From NCBI GenBank assembly GCA_026391125.1, contig JAPLEO010000146.1, forward strand, positions 1 to 64,000: a stretch of DNA of 64,000 nt. The letters are read 5' to 3'. This DNA is from Bacteroidota bacterium (GTDB lineage Bacteria; Bacteroidota; Bacteroidia; Chitinophagales; Chitinophagaceae). A program made the translations under genes and the position numbers. Positions 1-8,151 of this stretch are shown one piece after another (positions within the stretch are counted from its first letter, which is position 1; every line of letters begins with the position of its first letter). The notes under the pieces are model-generated. The model was not told the DNA's origin, ran no database searches, and saw only the letters and a program-made list of their open reading frames with translations.

Positions 1-2
1 GC

Positions 3-311
3 AACTACATTCAACTTACTGCTATTTGGACTTTCGACAAATTTGCATACACCGAACATGCCATTTTTGGTATTCATGAAGACAAGCTTTCGTTCTGGTC
101 TTTTACTTCAGATGGAAAAAAATCTCAAGGTGCGATTGCAGACGGTACAGATATTCATCCCGAAGCCATTTGTTTTGAAGCACAAATGCCCGCAGGTCTT
201 GCTCGAATGGTTTATTGGCCAAACCCAGATGGTGGATTTAATTGGGCAGTAGAATCAAAAAACAAAAAGGGTTGGAACAGATTTACAATTCATCATTATA
301 AACCTAAATAA
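3..311 (+). CDS. C-terminal end of a hypothetical protein (5' truncated by window)
   Basis: An open frame enters from the left edge and runs about 102 codons to a TAA at 309-311. It is rich in Trp, Phe and Gly, with alternating hydrophobic and polar residues (for example AIWTFDKFAY and MVYWPNPDGGFNW), which suggests a beta-rich fold such as a lipocalin-like or DUF1579-like barrel. I do not recognise the family. A plus-strand ORF in another frame at 43-252 is a shadow of this gene. It converges with the minus-strand sugar-catabolism operon, and the hairpin at 320-361 separates the two. The missing N-terminus prevents a functional call. Confidence 0.6.
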   Translation, partial: NYIQLTAIWTFDKFAYTEHAIFGIHEDKLSFWSFTSDGKKSQGAIADGTDIHPEAICFEAQMPAGLARMVYWPNPDGGFNWAVESKNKKGWNRFTIHHYKPK

Positions 312-319
312 AAAAAGAA

Positions 320-361
320 CCCCAAGGTTGATCAATACTTAAGTAAAGTCAAACCTTGGGG
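320..361 (-). terminator. Rho-independent terminator of the minus-strand operon
   Basis: A perfect 10-bp inverted repeat (CCCCAAGGTT at 320-329, AACCTTGGGG at 352-361) has a 22-nt loop. Read on the minus strand it is followed by TTCTTTTTTT, so it ends the operon whose last gene stops at 413. On the plus strand there is no T-run, so it would end the left-edge gene poorly. Confidence 0.75.
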
Positions 362-412
362 GGGATACACTGATTTTATTACTATTATCCTAGGCTAATC
401 CTTCAATAATTA

Positions 413-1588
413 TTACTTTTTAATATTTAAAATCTTTGCAGATTTTTGGGCTTTTAATGCTAGTTCTGTTGCCAAGAAGCAATGCTTTTGCGACATGGCA
501 GTTTCGGTTCTATTAATAATATCATCAACTAGTAATGGCCCAAATGGTAATGTTTCATTATTACAATCGATATGTACCATCTCTTTTTTATTAGACATAT
601 ACAAATGATTGCCCCCCTTTAAGCCAGATGCGATATCCGTATTTTTTCTAACTTCAATGAAACCATCTGTTCCTAAAATGGTTAAACGTCCATCACCCCA
701 AGTATCTAATCCATCGGGTGTAAACCAATCTACTCTAATATAACCTGTACCACCATTACCACTTAACATCACATCTCCAAAGTCTTCAAACAATGGTTTA
801 TCAGGATGATGCACATTGCCTACTTGCGACATTAAAACATCTGCTTCAGTAGAACCAGTAAAATGTAAATACTGATCAAACTGATGAGAGCCAATATCAG
901 TAAGGATTCCACCATATCTTTTTTTATCCCAGAACCAATCAGGCCTTACTGATGATCCAGTTTTTCCAACACCATTAAAAATTCTATGTGGTGCTAGGTT
1001 TACGGTTTGTATAACTTGACCAATCGCACCCGCTTTAACTAGCTGACTTGCTTTTTCAGTACCCTTATTTTCAAACCGCTCACTGTACATGATGGAATAA
1101 ATGCGCTTGGTTTGCTTTTGAACTTTTTTTACTTCAGCTAATTGTTCTAAAGTAATAATACCTGGCTTATCTGTTAAATAATCCTTTCCGTGTTGCATTA
1201 CCCTGATACCCAATGGCGCACGCTCATCCGGGATACCTGAACTTAATACCAAATGGATACTAGAGTCTTCTAAAATTTCCTTTTCACTCTTTACCAATTT
1301 AGCTTCCGGAAATGATTTTAAAAAAGCAGCAGACAAATCAGGTTGTTTGGCATATAAAGCAACCAATTCACCACCACCTCTTTTAATGGCATCAGTCATT
1401 CCATAGATATGAGGATGATCGATATTGATGACTGCAAATTTTATTCTATTTGCAAATATTGGTGGTACTTTATTGGGAGCAATCGTTTCTGATTTTATTT
1501 TATTCTGCAAACCAGATAATAAAAACATTCCTGATAAAACAGAAGTATTTTTTAAAAACTTTCGGCGATCTGAATTAGACTGACTCAA
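413..1588 (-). CDS. Tat-exported Gfo/Idh/MocA-family oxidoreductase, atypical cofactor motifs
   Basis: This 391-aa protein begins with a twin-arginine signal (DRRKFLKNTSVLSG), so it is probably periplasmic. The layout is that of Gfo/Idh/MocA sugar oxidoreductases: an N-terminal Rossmann-like half to about residue 160, then a C-terminal beta-sheet half with a DIGSHQFDQYLHF segment that supplies the usual Asp/His pair. Two things are odd. The glycine-rich dinucleotide loop is replaced by FAVINIDHPHIYG, and the EKP catalytic motif reads DKP (residues 140-142). It is the last gene of the operon, 32 bp after a second family member. It may oxidise or reduce a uronide or 3-keto sugar, but the altered motifs make catalysis uncertain. 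The substrate is unknown. Confidence 0.85.
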   Translation of the reverse strand: MSQSNSDRRKFLKNTSVLSGMFLLSGLQNKIKSETIAPNKVPPIFANRIKFAVINIDHPHIYGMTDAIKRGGGELVALYAKQPDLSAAFLKSFPEAKLVKSEKEILEDSSIHLVLSSGIPDERAPLGIRVMQHGKDYLTDKPGIITLEQLAEVKKVQKQTKRIYSIMYSERFENKGTEKASQLVKAGAIGQVIQTVNLAPHRIFNGVGKTGSSVRPDWFWDKKRYGGILTDIGSHQFDQYLHFTGSTEADVLMSQVGNVHHPDKPLFEDFGDVMLSGNGGTGYIRVDWFTPDGLDTWGDGRLTILGTDGFIEVRKNTDIASGLKGGNHLYMSNKKEMVHIDCNNETLPFGPLLVDDIINRTETAMSQKHCFLATELALKAQKSAKILNIKK

Positions 1589-1620
1589 TTTGATATTTTT
1601 ATTGTTTAATTAATATTTGT

Positions 1621-3003
1621 TTAATCCAACCCTTTCACTTCATAAGGGAAACGATGAGGACGATTTAAAAGATTATTAGCAGCATCATCATTTAAAAAAC
1701 GCTCATTCATTGGATCCCAATAAACTTTACGTTCTAATTTCATAGCAACGTGATGTATTAAACATGTGGAGCAAGAACGATGGCCCACTTCAACTGGAGA
1801 TATAGGCTGTAATCTACTCTGGATACAGTCTAACCAGTTGCCATGTTGTTCATCACTTTTATATAATTGAATCTCGTTTTCACCAATAACTGATGTGATG
1901 ATTTTATTATCACTTGCAGTTAGTGCCTTATCATTTGCTGAACTCGTAACTGGGTCGCTCGACGAAGCTCTGTAGTTGCCTCTTGTAACAAAGATCCATC
2001 CTTTTGTTCCTTCAAATTTTATTCCATTAGGGATTTCATTACTAATGATCATTTTAACACCGTTAGCATAAATACCTTCTGTTTGAAATAGCCCATGTAC
2101 ATTCCACAAACCACTTTTTGGAAAATTAGCATGACCTGAAACTTCAATAGGACCAGTATATTCAGTATCCATTGCCCAATGCGCACAGTCAACATGGTGT
2201 GCACCCCAACCAGTGATCATACCTGCACCAAATTGTTCCATCCGCAACCAACCTGGCCTGCTATAATCATTTTGCGGGTGCACCCTCTTTTCTGTATAAT
2301 ATACATAAGGAGTAGATCCCAGCCATGCTTCATAATTTAAATTTTTCGGAATTGGCATTTCTGGTTCTTCATCACCACCAGGATCACCTGGCAATCCTAC
2401 ATAAACATTTTTTAAGTCGCCGATACGACCATTGCGTACCAATTCTGCAGCATATCGAAACTGTGTTGAAGACCTTTGCTGACTTCCTATTTGAAGAATT
2501 CTTCCGGATTTGTGTACCGCATTACTAAGCGCTCTTCCCTCTGCAATTGTTAATGATGCAGGTTTCTGCAAATACACATCTTTACCAGCCTCTACTGCGT
2601 GTATTCCTAAATATGCGTGTGAGTGATCTGGGGTGCTAATTAAAACCGCATCGATGTCTTTATTCAATAATAATTCTCGATGATCATTATACATCGTAAC
2701 ACCATCATATGGCTTGCCCGTTTTTTTGGAATAATAGTCGTTCACATATTTTTTACCATCTGCTAAACGTTTGCTATCTAAATCACAAACAGCCATGATC
2801 CTGGCTTTGTCATATTTAATAGTTTCGTTCATATCATGATCTCTGGATATACGGCCTACACCAATTGCACCGATATTTATTCGATTACTTGGCGCATTCT
2901 TCCCGATCACAGATGCTGGAACAATGGTTGGAAATCCCACAATACCCAATGAGGTAGCAGCACTTGCTTTTATACTATTTTTTACAAAATTTCGTCGATT
3001 CAT
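1621..3003 (-). CDS. Tat-exported Gfo/Idh/MocA-family oxidoreductase
   Basis: This 460-aa protein starts with a Tat-like signal (NRRNFVKNSIKASAATSLG). It has a good nucleotide-binding loop (IGAIGVGRIS, residues 44-53) and the family's C-terminal GAHHVDCAHW segment containing the D-x3-W/H region. The catalytic EKP motif is QKP (residues 146-148), so the usual glutamate is missing while the lysine is kept. It lies 32 bp upstream of the 413-1588 gene, is transcribed with it, and starts after a 165-bp gap. Members of this subgroup in Bacteroidota loci act on glycosides or free sugars at C3. That role here is inference from context. Confidence 0.87.
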   Translation of the reverse strand: MNRRNFVKNSIKASAATSLGIVGFPTIVPASVIGKNAPSNRINIGAIGVGRISRDHDMNETIKYDKARIMAVCDLDSKRLADGKKYVNDYYSKKTGKPYDGVTMYNDHRELLLNKDIDAVLISTPDHSHAYLGIHAVEAGKDVYLQKPASLTIAEGRALSNAVHKSGRILQIGSQQRSSTQFRYAAELVRNGRIGDLKNVYVGLPGDPGGDEEPEMPIPKNLNYEAWLGSTPYVYYTEKRVHPQNDYSRPGWLRMEQFGAGMITGWGAHHVDCAHWAMDTEYTGPIEVSGHANFPKSGLWNVHGLFQTEGIYANGVKMIISNEIPNGIKFEGTKGWIFVTRGNYRASSSDPVTSSANDKALTASDNKIITSVIGENEIQLYKSDEQHGNWLDCIQSRLQPISPVEVGHRSCSTCLIHHVAMKLERKVYWDPMNERFLNDDAANNLLNRPHRFPYEVKGLD

Positions 3004-3116
3004 AAAATGGGTTTAAATAAAAATGATTTGTTTTTAAATGGCATTAATCTTTGGTCTGTCAGTATTAATAGTTGAATAATTTCAATTTTGTATCGTGAAT
3101 ATTTACCAATACCTAA

Positions 3117-3143
3117 TTTACGTAAATAAAGCATTTTTCGCAA
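3117..3143. promoter_or_regulatory. Possible degenerate operator half-sites upstream of Gfo pair
   Basis: The 165-bp gap between the lyase stop and the 3003 start holds a short palindrome TTTACGTAAA (3117-3126) and, after a spacer, TTTTCGCAA (3135-3143). The second matches one half of the palindrome upstream of uxuA at 8077-8098. The spacing differs from the two good sites, so this is a weak candidate for the same regulator. Confidence 0.25.
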
Positions 3144-3168
3144 AAAATTATATCGGATTTTATTGCAA

Positions 3169-4335
3169 TCATTCTTTCAACCATATCAATGGATTTCTTA
3201 CAGGCATGTTTCTGATTATTTCTTCTGTTTTGGGAAAATGTTCTAACCGTTTCCAAGTATTCAACCATGACTGATTCAGATACTTTGAATAAGCAAATAC
3301 CAAAAATGGTTGTGCTACAGGCCAGTCATTCCAATACATAACATCATGTGGATACGACCATCGGTTTTTGTCTTCCACAAAAGGCACCATAAAGTCAACC
3401 GCGTTTCTTAAAGTTCGTCCATCATCTAATTTAAAATTCCAAAGATCATCTTCACTAGTTGAAAGCGTATAGCAGATGGTAACCATCGCATCAAGATTGA
3501 AAAGAGAATATCCATATGGCTTGGTACGTTTCAACTCTAAAGGGAAACTTCCGTCTTTTTCCATTTGACTAGGGAGTAAAATATTCTTGAATCGAGTTCT
3601 GCATTCATTTAGTAATCCTTGATTGTTTACTAATTTAGCAAATACCGCAACCTGCATAACCCAACAAGTACCATGATTGTTTTTTGCATCTCGCTCCTCT
3701 ATCCCATAAGGATGCGTTGTAACCCATTTTAAATAATTTGAAAACCATTCTTTAATGGCTGATAGTTGTTTGTGATTAATATTTTTGGCTTTCTCTATTA
3801 CCATGATACTTTGAGCAACTTCCATCATCTGAATCATATCAATCACTCCAATGCTTCTTCCAGTTGCTTTTCCTTTAATTGCCTGAGAATATAATAGAGA
3901 GGGATTCATTAAAGTAGCAGTATCAACAAACCAAGCGTTCAAATGCAAAAAAGCATGCTTCACATATTTTTCATCCCCAGTTATTAAATACGCAGAAGAT
4001 AAAGTGCCCATGATCTGACTGAAACGAATCAATGATTGTCTATGCTTCACAAAATTATCTGGATTGGATAATCCATCCCTTTGTATATATACACCGTTGA
4101 GGTCATTAGGATTGGGCCACCAATAGTCTCCCTCTGAAAAGTAGTCATGCACACCACCTGCAGACCTAGCCGAATGGTTGGCAGTAACGGTTATTGGTAA
4201 TTCTTTCAAATCTAAATCTGCCTTATTAATGACCTCCTTTTGTAACAGTTTTTTTATATCATTAAAAACTGAATTCTGAGAAAATACAGCAGCACTGATC
4301 AAAAAAAGGGTAACTAATAAGGTGATTTTTTTCAT
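3169..4335 (-). CDS. Exported alginate-lyase-domain polysaccharide lyase (PL5/PL38-like)
   Basis: This 388-aa protein has a cleaved Sec signal (MKKITLLVTLFLISAAVFSQ). The rest is an alpha/alpha toroid of the alginate lyase superfamily: SARSAGGVHDYFSEGDYWWP near the N-terminus, the hallmark NNHGTCW (Asn-His pair of PL5-type lyases) in the middle, then a KPYGYSLFNLDAM segment with candidate catalytic tyrosines. Such enzymes cleave uronic acid polymers by beta-elimination, leaving a 4,5-unsaturated uronyl end. This fits the GH88 hydrolase and glucuronate genes of the same locus. PL38 members act on glucuronan and PL5 members on alginate, and sequence alone does not decide the substrate here. It lies 20 bp after the TIM-barrel gene in one operon. 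Confidence 0.85.
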   Translation of the reverse strand: MKKITLLVTLFLISAAVFSQNSVFNDIKKLLQKEVINKADLDLKELPITVTANHSARSAGGVHDYFSEGDYWWPNPNDLNGVYIQRDGLSNPDNFVKHRQSLIRFSQIMGTLSSAYLITGDEKYVKHAFLHLNAWFVDTATLMNPSLLYSQAIKGKATGRSIGVIDMIQMMEVAQSIMVIEKAKNINHKQLSAIKEWFSNYLKWVTTHPYGIEERDAKNNHGTCWVMQVAVFAKLVNNQGLLNECRTRFKNILLPSQMEKDGSFPLELKRTKPYGYSLFNLDAMVTICYTLSTSEDDLWNFKLDDGRTLRNAVDFMVPFVEDKNRWSYPHDVMYWNDWPVAQPFLVFAYSKYLNQSWLNTWKRLEHFPKTEEIIRNMPVRNPLIWLKE

Positions 4336-4354
4336 GTGACAGTTTTTAAATCAA

Positions 4355-5251
4355 TTACATTTTAGCTTGTGTCATTGCATTTTGTACCGATTTATAAAAC
4401 TCAGGGATGATAAGCTTTTGATCTCCTTTACTTAAGGTTTCAATTGGCAGGTACCCTTTATAGGTAGAATTGAATATAATTTTAAAAAGTCTGTTCAGAT
4501 CCATTGCTTCAATCTTTCCATTAATTGTAATCAATTCTTTTATCTGCCAATTAACAGCATAGGGAGCTGCTTTTTCAATTTCAGAGTATGCATTATTTTT
4601 AACAAAACTGCCTGTATCAACGATCAAACCAAACCAATCTTTATCAAGGTTTTCTGCAAAGTAAATTGCCTGATCTGCTGTAAGTATAAAATCGTTGTGG
4701 TTTTGCAAACCAATGATCACTCCATGTTTTTTGGCATGATCCACACAAACTTTAATATCCTGTATCATCCAATCTGCAACCTGTTTCCATTGATAATTGT
4801 CAGGTAACTTTTTTCCAGTGAAAATTCTAAGTACGGGTGCCCCTAATTTGGCAGCTACCTCGATCCATTGTTTTATAAATAGTATTTCCTTTGCTCTTTT
4901 TGATTCATCAGGATCAGCAAATTCATTTCTGATACCAGTACCACTAATACTTAAGCCATTTTTATGAACCAGATTCTTGATATGAAAAATATATTCATCG
5001 GTAGGCACTTCAGGATAGTTTGGGAAATAATATCCAGTTAAATCAACTGCATCAAAATTATTTTCCGAACAAAAAATAATTAATTCTTCTAATGTTAAAC
5101 TATGCTTAGTTAAATAATCATTGAATGAGTACGCGTTTAAACTTATTTTAAATCTGTTAGTTGAAATATTTGGAACACTAATTGTTTTTGCTCCATTAAA
5201 ATTTAATAATGGAAGTAAACCTGCAGACTGAACAAAATCTCTTCTTTTCAT
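4355..5251 (-). CDS. Sugar phosphate isomerase/epimerase-like TIM-barrel protein, signal-bearing
   Basis: This 298-aa protein belongs to the AP-endonuclease-2/xylose-isomerase-like TIM-barrel family. It begins KRRDFVQSAGLLPLL, a Tat-like signal, so it probably works outside the cytoplasm rather than on sugar phosphates. Family elements visible are EELIIFCSENNFDAVDLTGY at the first strands, IGLQNHNDF where ENHxxx is usual, and LIVDTGSF, the Asp metal-ligand strand. The first metal-binding Glu is apparently Gln (LQNH). It sits between uxaC and the lyase. In Bacteroidota loci such proteins accompany Gfo/Idh/MocA and DUF1080 proteins in 3-keto-glycoside breakdown. A role as epimerase or hydratase here is inference. 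Confidence 0.8.
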   Translation of the reverse strand: MKRRDFVQSAGLLPLLNFNGAKTISVPNISTNRFKISLNAYSFNDYLTKHSLTLEELIIFCSENNFDAVDLTGYYFPNYPEVPTDEYIFHIKNLVHKNGLSISGTGIRNEFADPDESKRAKEILFIKQWIEVAAKLGAPVLRIFTGKKLPDNYQWKQVADWMIQDIKVCVDHAKKHGVIIGLQNHNDFILTADQAIYFAENLDKDWFGLIVDTGSFVKNNAYSEIEKAAPYAVNWQIKELITINGKIEAMDLNRLFKIIFNSTYKGYLPIETLSKGDQKLIIPEFYKSVQNAMTQAKM

Positions 5252-5315
5252 TTTTTTTGAATAATGACAGATTGTACCAATATTAAATACGGATTTTTTT
5301 TTCTAAGGTTTGGAA

Positions 5316-6728
5316 TTATAAATTAAAATATTCCTTAGCATTATTATAGCAGATATCTTTGATGATATTGCCTACCCACAGTTCATCTGAGGGCAACTTT
5401 CCATTTTCCATTTCATTCCCAAATAAATTGCAAAGTACCCTTCGGAAATACTCATGTCTAGGATAGGAGAGAAAACTTCTACTATCAGTAAGCATCCCTA
5501 CAAAAGTGCTTACAATCCCAATGTTAGATAATGCATTTAGCTGTTTTTCCATCCCATCAATTTGGTCTAAGTACCACCATCCAGAGCCAAACTGTACTTT
5601 ACCCTTGATGGTTCCATCATTAAAATTTCCAATCATGGAAGCAAATACTTCATTATCTGCTGGGTTGTTATTGTAAATGATTGTTTTACCCAGTTCGTTT
5701 AATTGATCAAGTGCATCCAAAAACGTGGATAGATTTTTAGCATGTTGAATATCATTGATTGAATCAAATCCAGTATCTGGTCCTAAGTGTTTTAGTAATC
5801 TATTATTATTATTTCGAATTGCACCAATATGAAACTGTTGCACCCAACCTTTCTTGTGATACATTCTGCATAAATTCAATAGAATATAGCCAGCAAAATT
5901 TTCAGGATGAGAAAAAGCGGGAGCATTGATATCTGATAAAAATGATACAAATTCTTTTTCTAATGTTTCAGAAAATTGAACGGTAGATGGTAAAGTTGCT
6001 AATCCGTAATCGGCAATTCTTCCGCCTACTAGATGAAAGTAATCAACTCTTTTTTGAAGGGCTTCGAGTAGTGTATCTATTGAAGTAATAGATAGGCCGC
6101 TTGCTTTTTCGAGCTGTTGCAAATAATTCAAAAAAGTGGCCCGATTGGTTATATCCAATACCTTGTCAGGTCTAAAAGAAGGTAAAACTTTTGTTTTGAA
6201 ATTGCTTTGCTGAATGGCTTTATGATATTGCAGATCATCACAAGGGTCATCGGTAGTACCTACCATTTCAACATTAAAATGTTGCAACAAACTTTGGGTT
6301 GAAAACTCATCTGTTTGTAACAACTCATTACAATGCTTATAAATCGTAGATGCCGATTGTTCATTTAGGTATTGCTGAACACCAAATGGATCTTTCATTT
6401 CCATATGTGTCCAATGAAACAAAGGGTTACGAATAGTTTTAGGAACAGCACTGGCCCATGCATTAAATTTTTCTGCTTCACTAGCATCACCTGTAATGAA
6501 TTTCTCATTCACTCCCAAGGTTCGCATAGCTCGCCATTTATAATGGTCGCCCTTCAACCAAATCTCTGTTAATGATGAAAATTTCTTATTTGCTGCAATT
6601 TCATTTGGTGGAAGATGGTTGTGATAATCAATGATCGGCATCTTAGATGCATAATCATGATACAATTTTTTTGCAGTGCTTGAAAACAATAAAAAGTCTT
6701 CTGATAAAAAATAATTAGAACTATTCAT
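5316..6728 (-). CDS. uxaC: Glucuronate (uronate) isomerase
   Basis: UxaC interconverts D-glucuronate and D-fructuronate (and galacturonate and tagaturonate) in the cytoplasm. The 470-aa product has the family's N-terminal IDYHNHLPPNEIA with the HxH metal pair, LTEIWLKGDHYKWRAMRTLGV, TTDDPCDDLQYH and the C-terminal SYPRHEYFRRVLCNLFG block. Length matches the family. I place the start at the ATG at 6728; the frame also extends to a TTG at 6737, but that adds only three residues (MYY) and is less likely. There is no signal peptide. It follows uxuA by 21 bp, so the two are co-transcribed and catalyse successive parts of glucuronate catabolism. Confidence 0.96.
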   Translation of the reverse strand: MNSSNYFLSEDFLLFSSTAKKLYHDYASKMPIIDYHNHLPPNEIAANKKFSSLTEIWLKGDHYKWRAMRTLGVNEKFITGDASEAEKFNAWASAVPKTIRNPLFHWTHMEMKDPFGVQQYLNEQSASTIYKHCNELLQTDEFSTQSLLQHFNVEMVGTTDDPCDDLQYHKAIQQSNFKTKVLPSFRPDKVLDITNRATFLNYLQQLEKASGLSITSIDTLLEALQKRVDYFHLVGGRIADYGLATLPSTVQFSETLEKEFVSFLSDINAPAFSHPENFAGYILLNLCRMYHKKGWVQQFHIGAIRNNNNRLLKHLGPDTGFDSINDIQHAKNLSTFLDALDQLNELGKTIIYNNNPADNEVFASMIGNFNDGTIKGKVQFGSGWWYLDQIDGMEKQLNALSNIGIVSTFVGMLTDSRSFLSYPRHEYFRRVLCNLFGNEMENGKLPSDELWVGNIIKDICYNNAKEYFNL

Positions 6729-6749
6729 GTAATACAATTAAATAAATAT

Positions 6750-7928
6750 TTATTCAGCCATATTTCTTGCAATTCCAAACTCAACGCCACGTATTTCTGC
6801 TAATCCCCTTAAGCGACCAATCGCAGAATATCCAGGATTCGTTTTCTTCTTCAGATCATCCAACATTTGATGACCATGATCAGGACGAATAGGTATAGAA
6901 ACTTTTCTTTCCTGCATTACTTTTACGATTTCCTTAATTACAGCATAGACATCCACATCACCTTCTAAATGATTGGCTTCATAAAAATCACCTGCTGCAT
7001 TTCGGGTTGTACTACGCAGATGAATGAAATTGATCCTATCTCCAAATTTTTTAACCATTTCAGGTAACTCATTATCTGGCCTTACACCAAACGAACCTGT
7101 GCAATAGCAAAGTCCATTGTTGAGGGAAGGAACTGCTTGAACCAATGCCTCTATATCTGAGGCAGTACTTACAACTCTTGGTAATCCTAATATTGGATAA
7201 GGCGGATCGTCTGGATGTATCACCATCTTTACAGCACATTCATCAGCAACGGGGATTATTTCTTGTAAAAAGTAAATAAGGTTTGCTCTTAATTTATTTG
7301 CATCAACAAATTGGTAAGTATCTAATGCTGATTGAAATTGTTCTAGTGTAAAACTTTCTTCAGATCCGGGTAGGCCAGCAATAATATTTCTTATCAATTG
7401 ATTTTTCTCAGCATCGGTCATAGAATCCAACCGATTTTTTGCTATTGCCAATTCTTCATTTGAATATTCCTTTTCGGCACCTGGTCTTTTTAACAAATAG
7501 ACATCAAAAGCAATAAATGCCGCTCTTTCAAAACGCAAAGCTTTTGAGCCATCTTCCACCTCAAAAGCAAGATCAGTTCTAGTCCAATCTAGTACTGGCA
7601 TAAAATTGTAAGTAACGATCTTCACATTACATTCACTCAAGTTTCTAATACTAGCTTTATAATTTTCTATACAAGTTTTGTAATTGCCTGTTTGTGTTTT
7701 AATGTTTTCATGAACTGGCACACTTTCTACAACGGTCCAGTCCATTCCCGCCTCATCTATTTGATGTTTCCGTTTATTAATTTCTTCAACCGTCCAAACC
7801 TGACCATTTGGAATATGATGTAACGCTGTAACAACTCCGGTACATCCTGCTTGCTTAATATCCCATAATGAAACGGGGTCATTCGGACCGTACCATCTCA
7901 TTGTTTTTTCAGTCAAATACATATTCAT
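6750..7928 (-). CDS. uxuA: Mannonate dehydratase
   Basis: UxuA dehydrates D-mannonate to 2-keto-3-deoxy-D-gluconate. The 392-aa protein carries the family blocks [19 protein letters not shown] at the start, [39 protein letters not shown] (metal-binding Cys region), INFIHLRS and [10 protein letters not shown]. It has no signal peptide and is cytoplasmic. It is the first gene of the uxuA-uxaC-epimerase-lyase stretch, preceded by 223 bp of non-coding DNA that holds a 22-bp palindrome at 8077-8098. The reductase that makes mannonate is the SDR at 13527. KDG kinase and aldolase must be elsewhere. Confidence 0.97.
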   Translation of the reverse strand: MNMYLTEKTMRWYGPNDPVSLWDIKQAGCTGVVTALHHIPNGQVWTVEEINKRKHQIDEAGMDWTVVESVPVHENIKTQTGNYKTCIENYKASIRNLSECNVKIVTYNFMPVLDWTRTDLAFEVEDGSKALRFERAAFIAFDVYLLKRPGAEKEYSNEELAIAKNRLDSMTDAEKNQLIRNIIAGLPGSEESFTLEQFQSALDTYQFVDANKLRANLIYFLQEIIPVADECAVKMVIHPDDPPYPILGLPRVVSTASDIEALVQAVPSLNNGLCYCTGSFGVRPDNELPEMVKKFGDRINFIHLRSTTRNAAGDFYEANHLEGDVDVYAVIKEIVKVMQERKVSIPIRPDHGHQMLDDLKKKTNPGYSAIGRLRGLAEIRGVEFGIARNMAE

Positions 7929-8076
7929 TATTTATGATCATTTCCCCTTTCAATACCGTTTCTATCATTTATTTCATTTCGAACATTTTTCTCACTCTAA
8001 TATCTTCTGATGAGCTTCCAATTGACACTTCAAATGTGTCTAAAAGTACTCTACCTTAATAAATAAAAGGAACCAA

Positions 8077-8098
8077 CTTACGAAAAGCTTTTCGCAAG
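8077..8098. promoter_or_regulatory. Candidate operator palindrome upstream of uxuA
   Basis: Half-sites CTTACGAAAAG and CTTTTCGCAAG form a 22-bp palindrome with a single mismatched pair. It lies about 150 bp upstream of the uxuA start and shares the TTACG-N10-CGYAA layout with the palindrome at 15399-15420. The size and symmetry suit a LacI-family dimer, and the LacI-type gene at 22170 is the obvious candidate binder (inference). Confidence 0.5.
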
Positions 8099-8151
8099 AA
8101 ATAAAAGCCCATTGGAAGGATTATTTCACTGAAGGCTTAAGAAAAACTATC

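Noticed and set aside
43-252. Plus-strand 69-aa frame at the left edge
   Set aside because: It lies in a different frame over the real truncated gene (3-311), whose sequence is protein-like.
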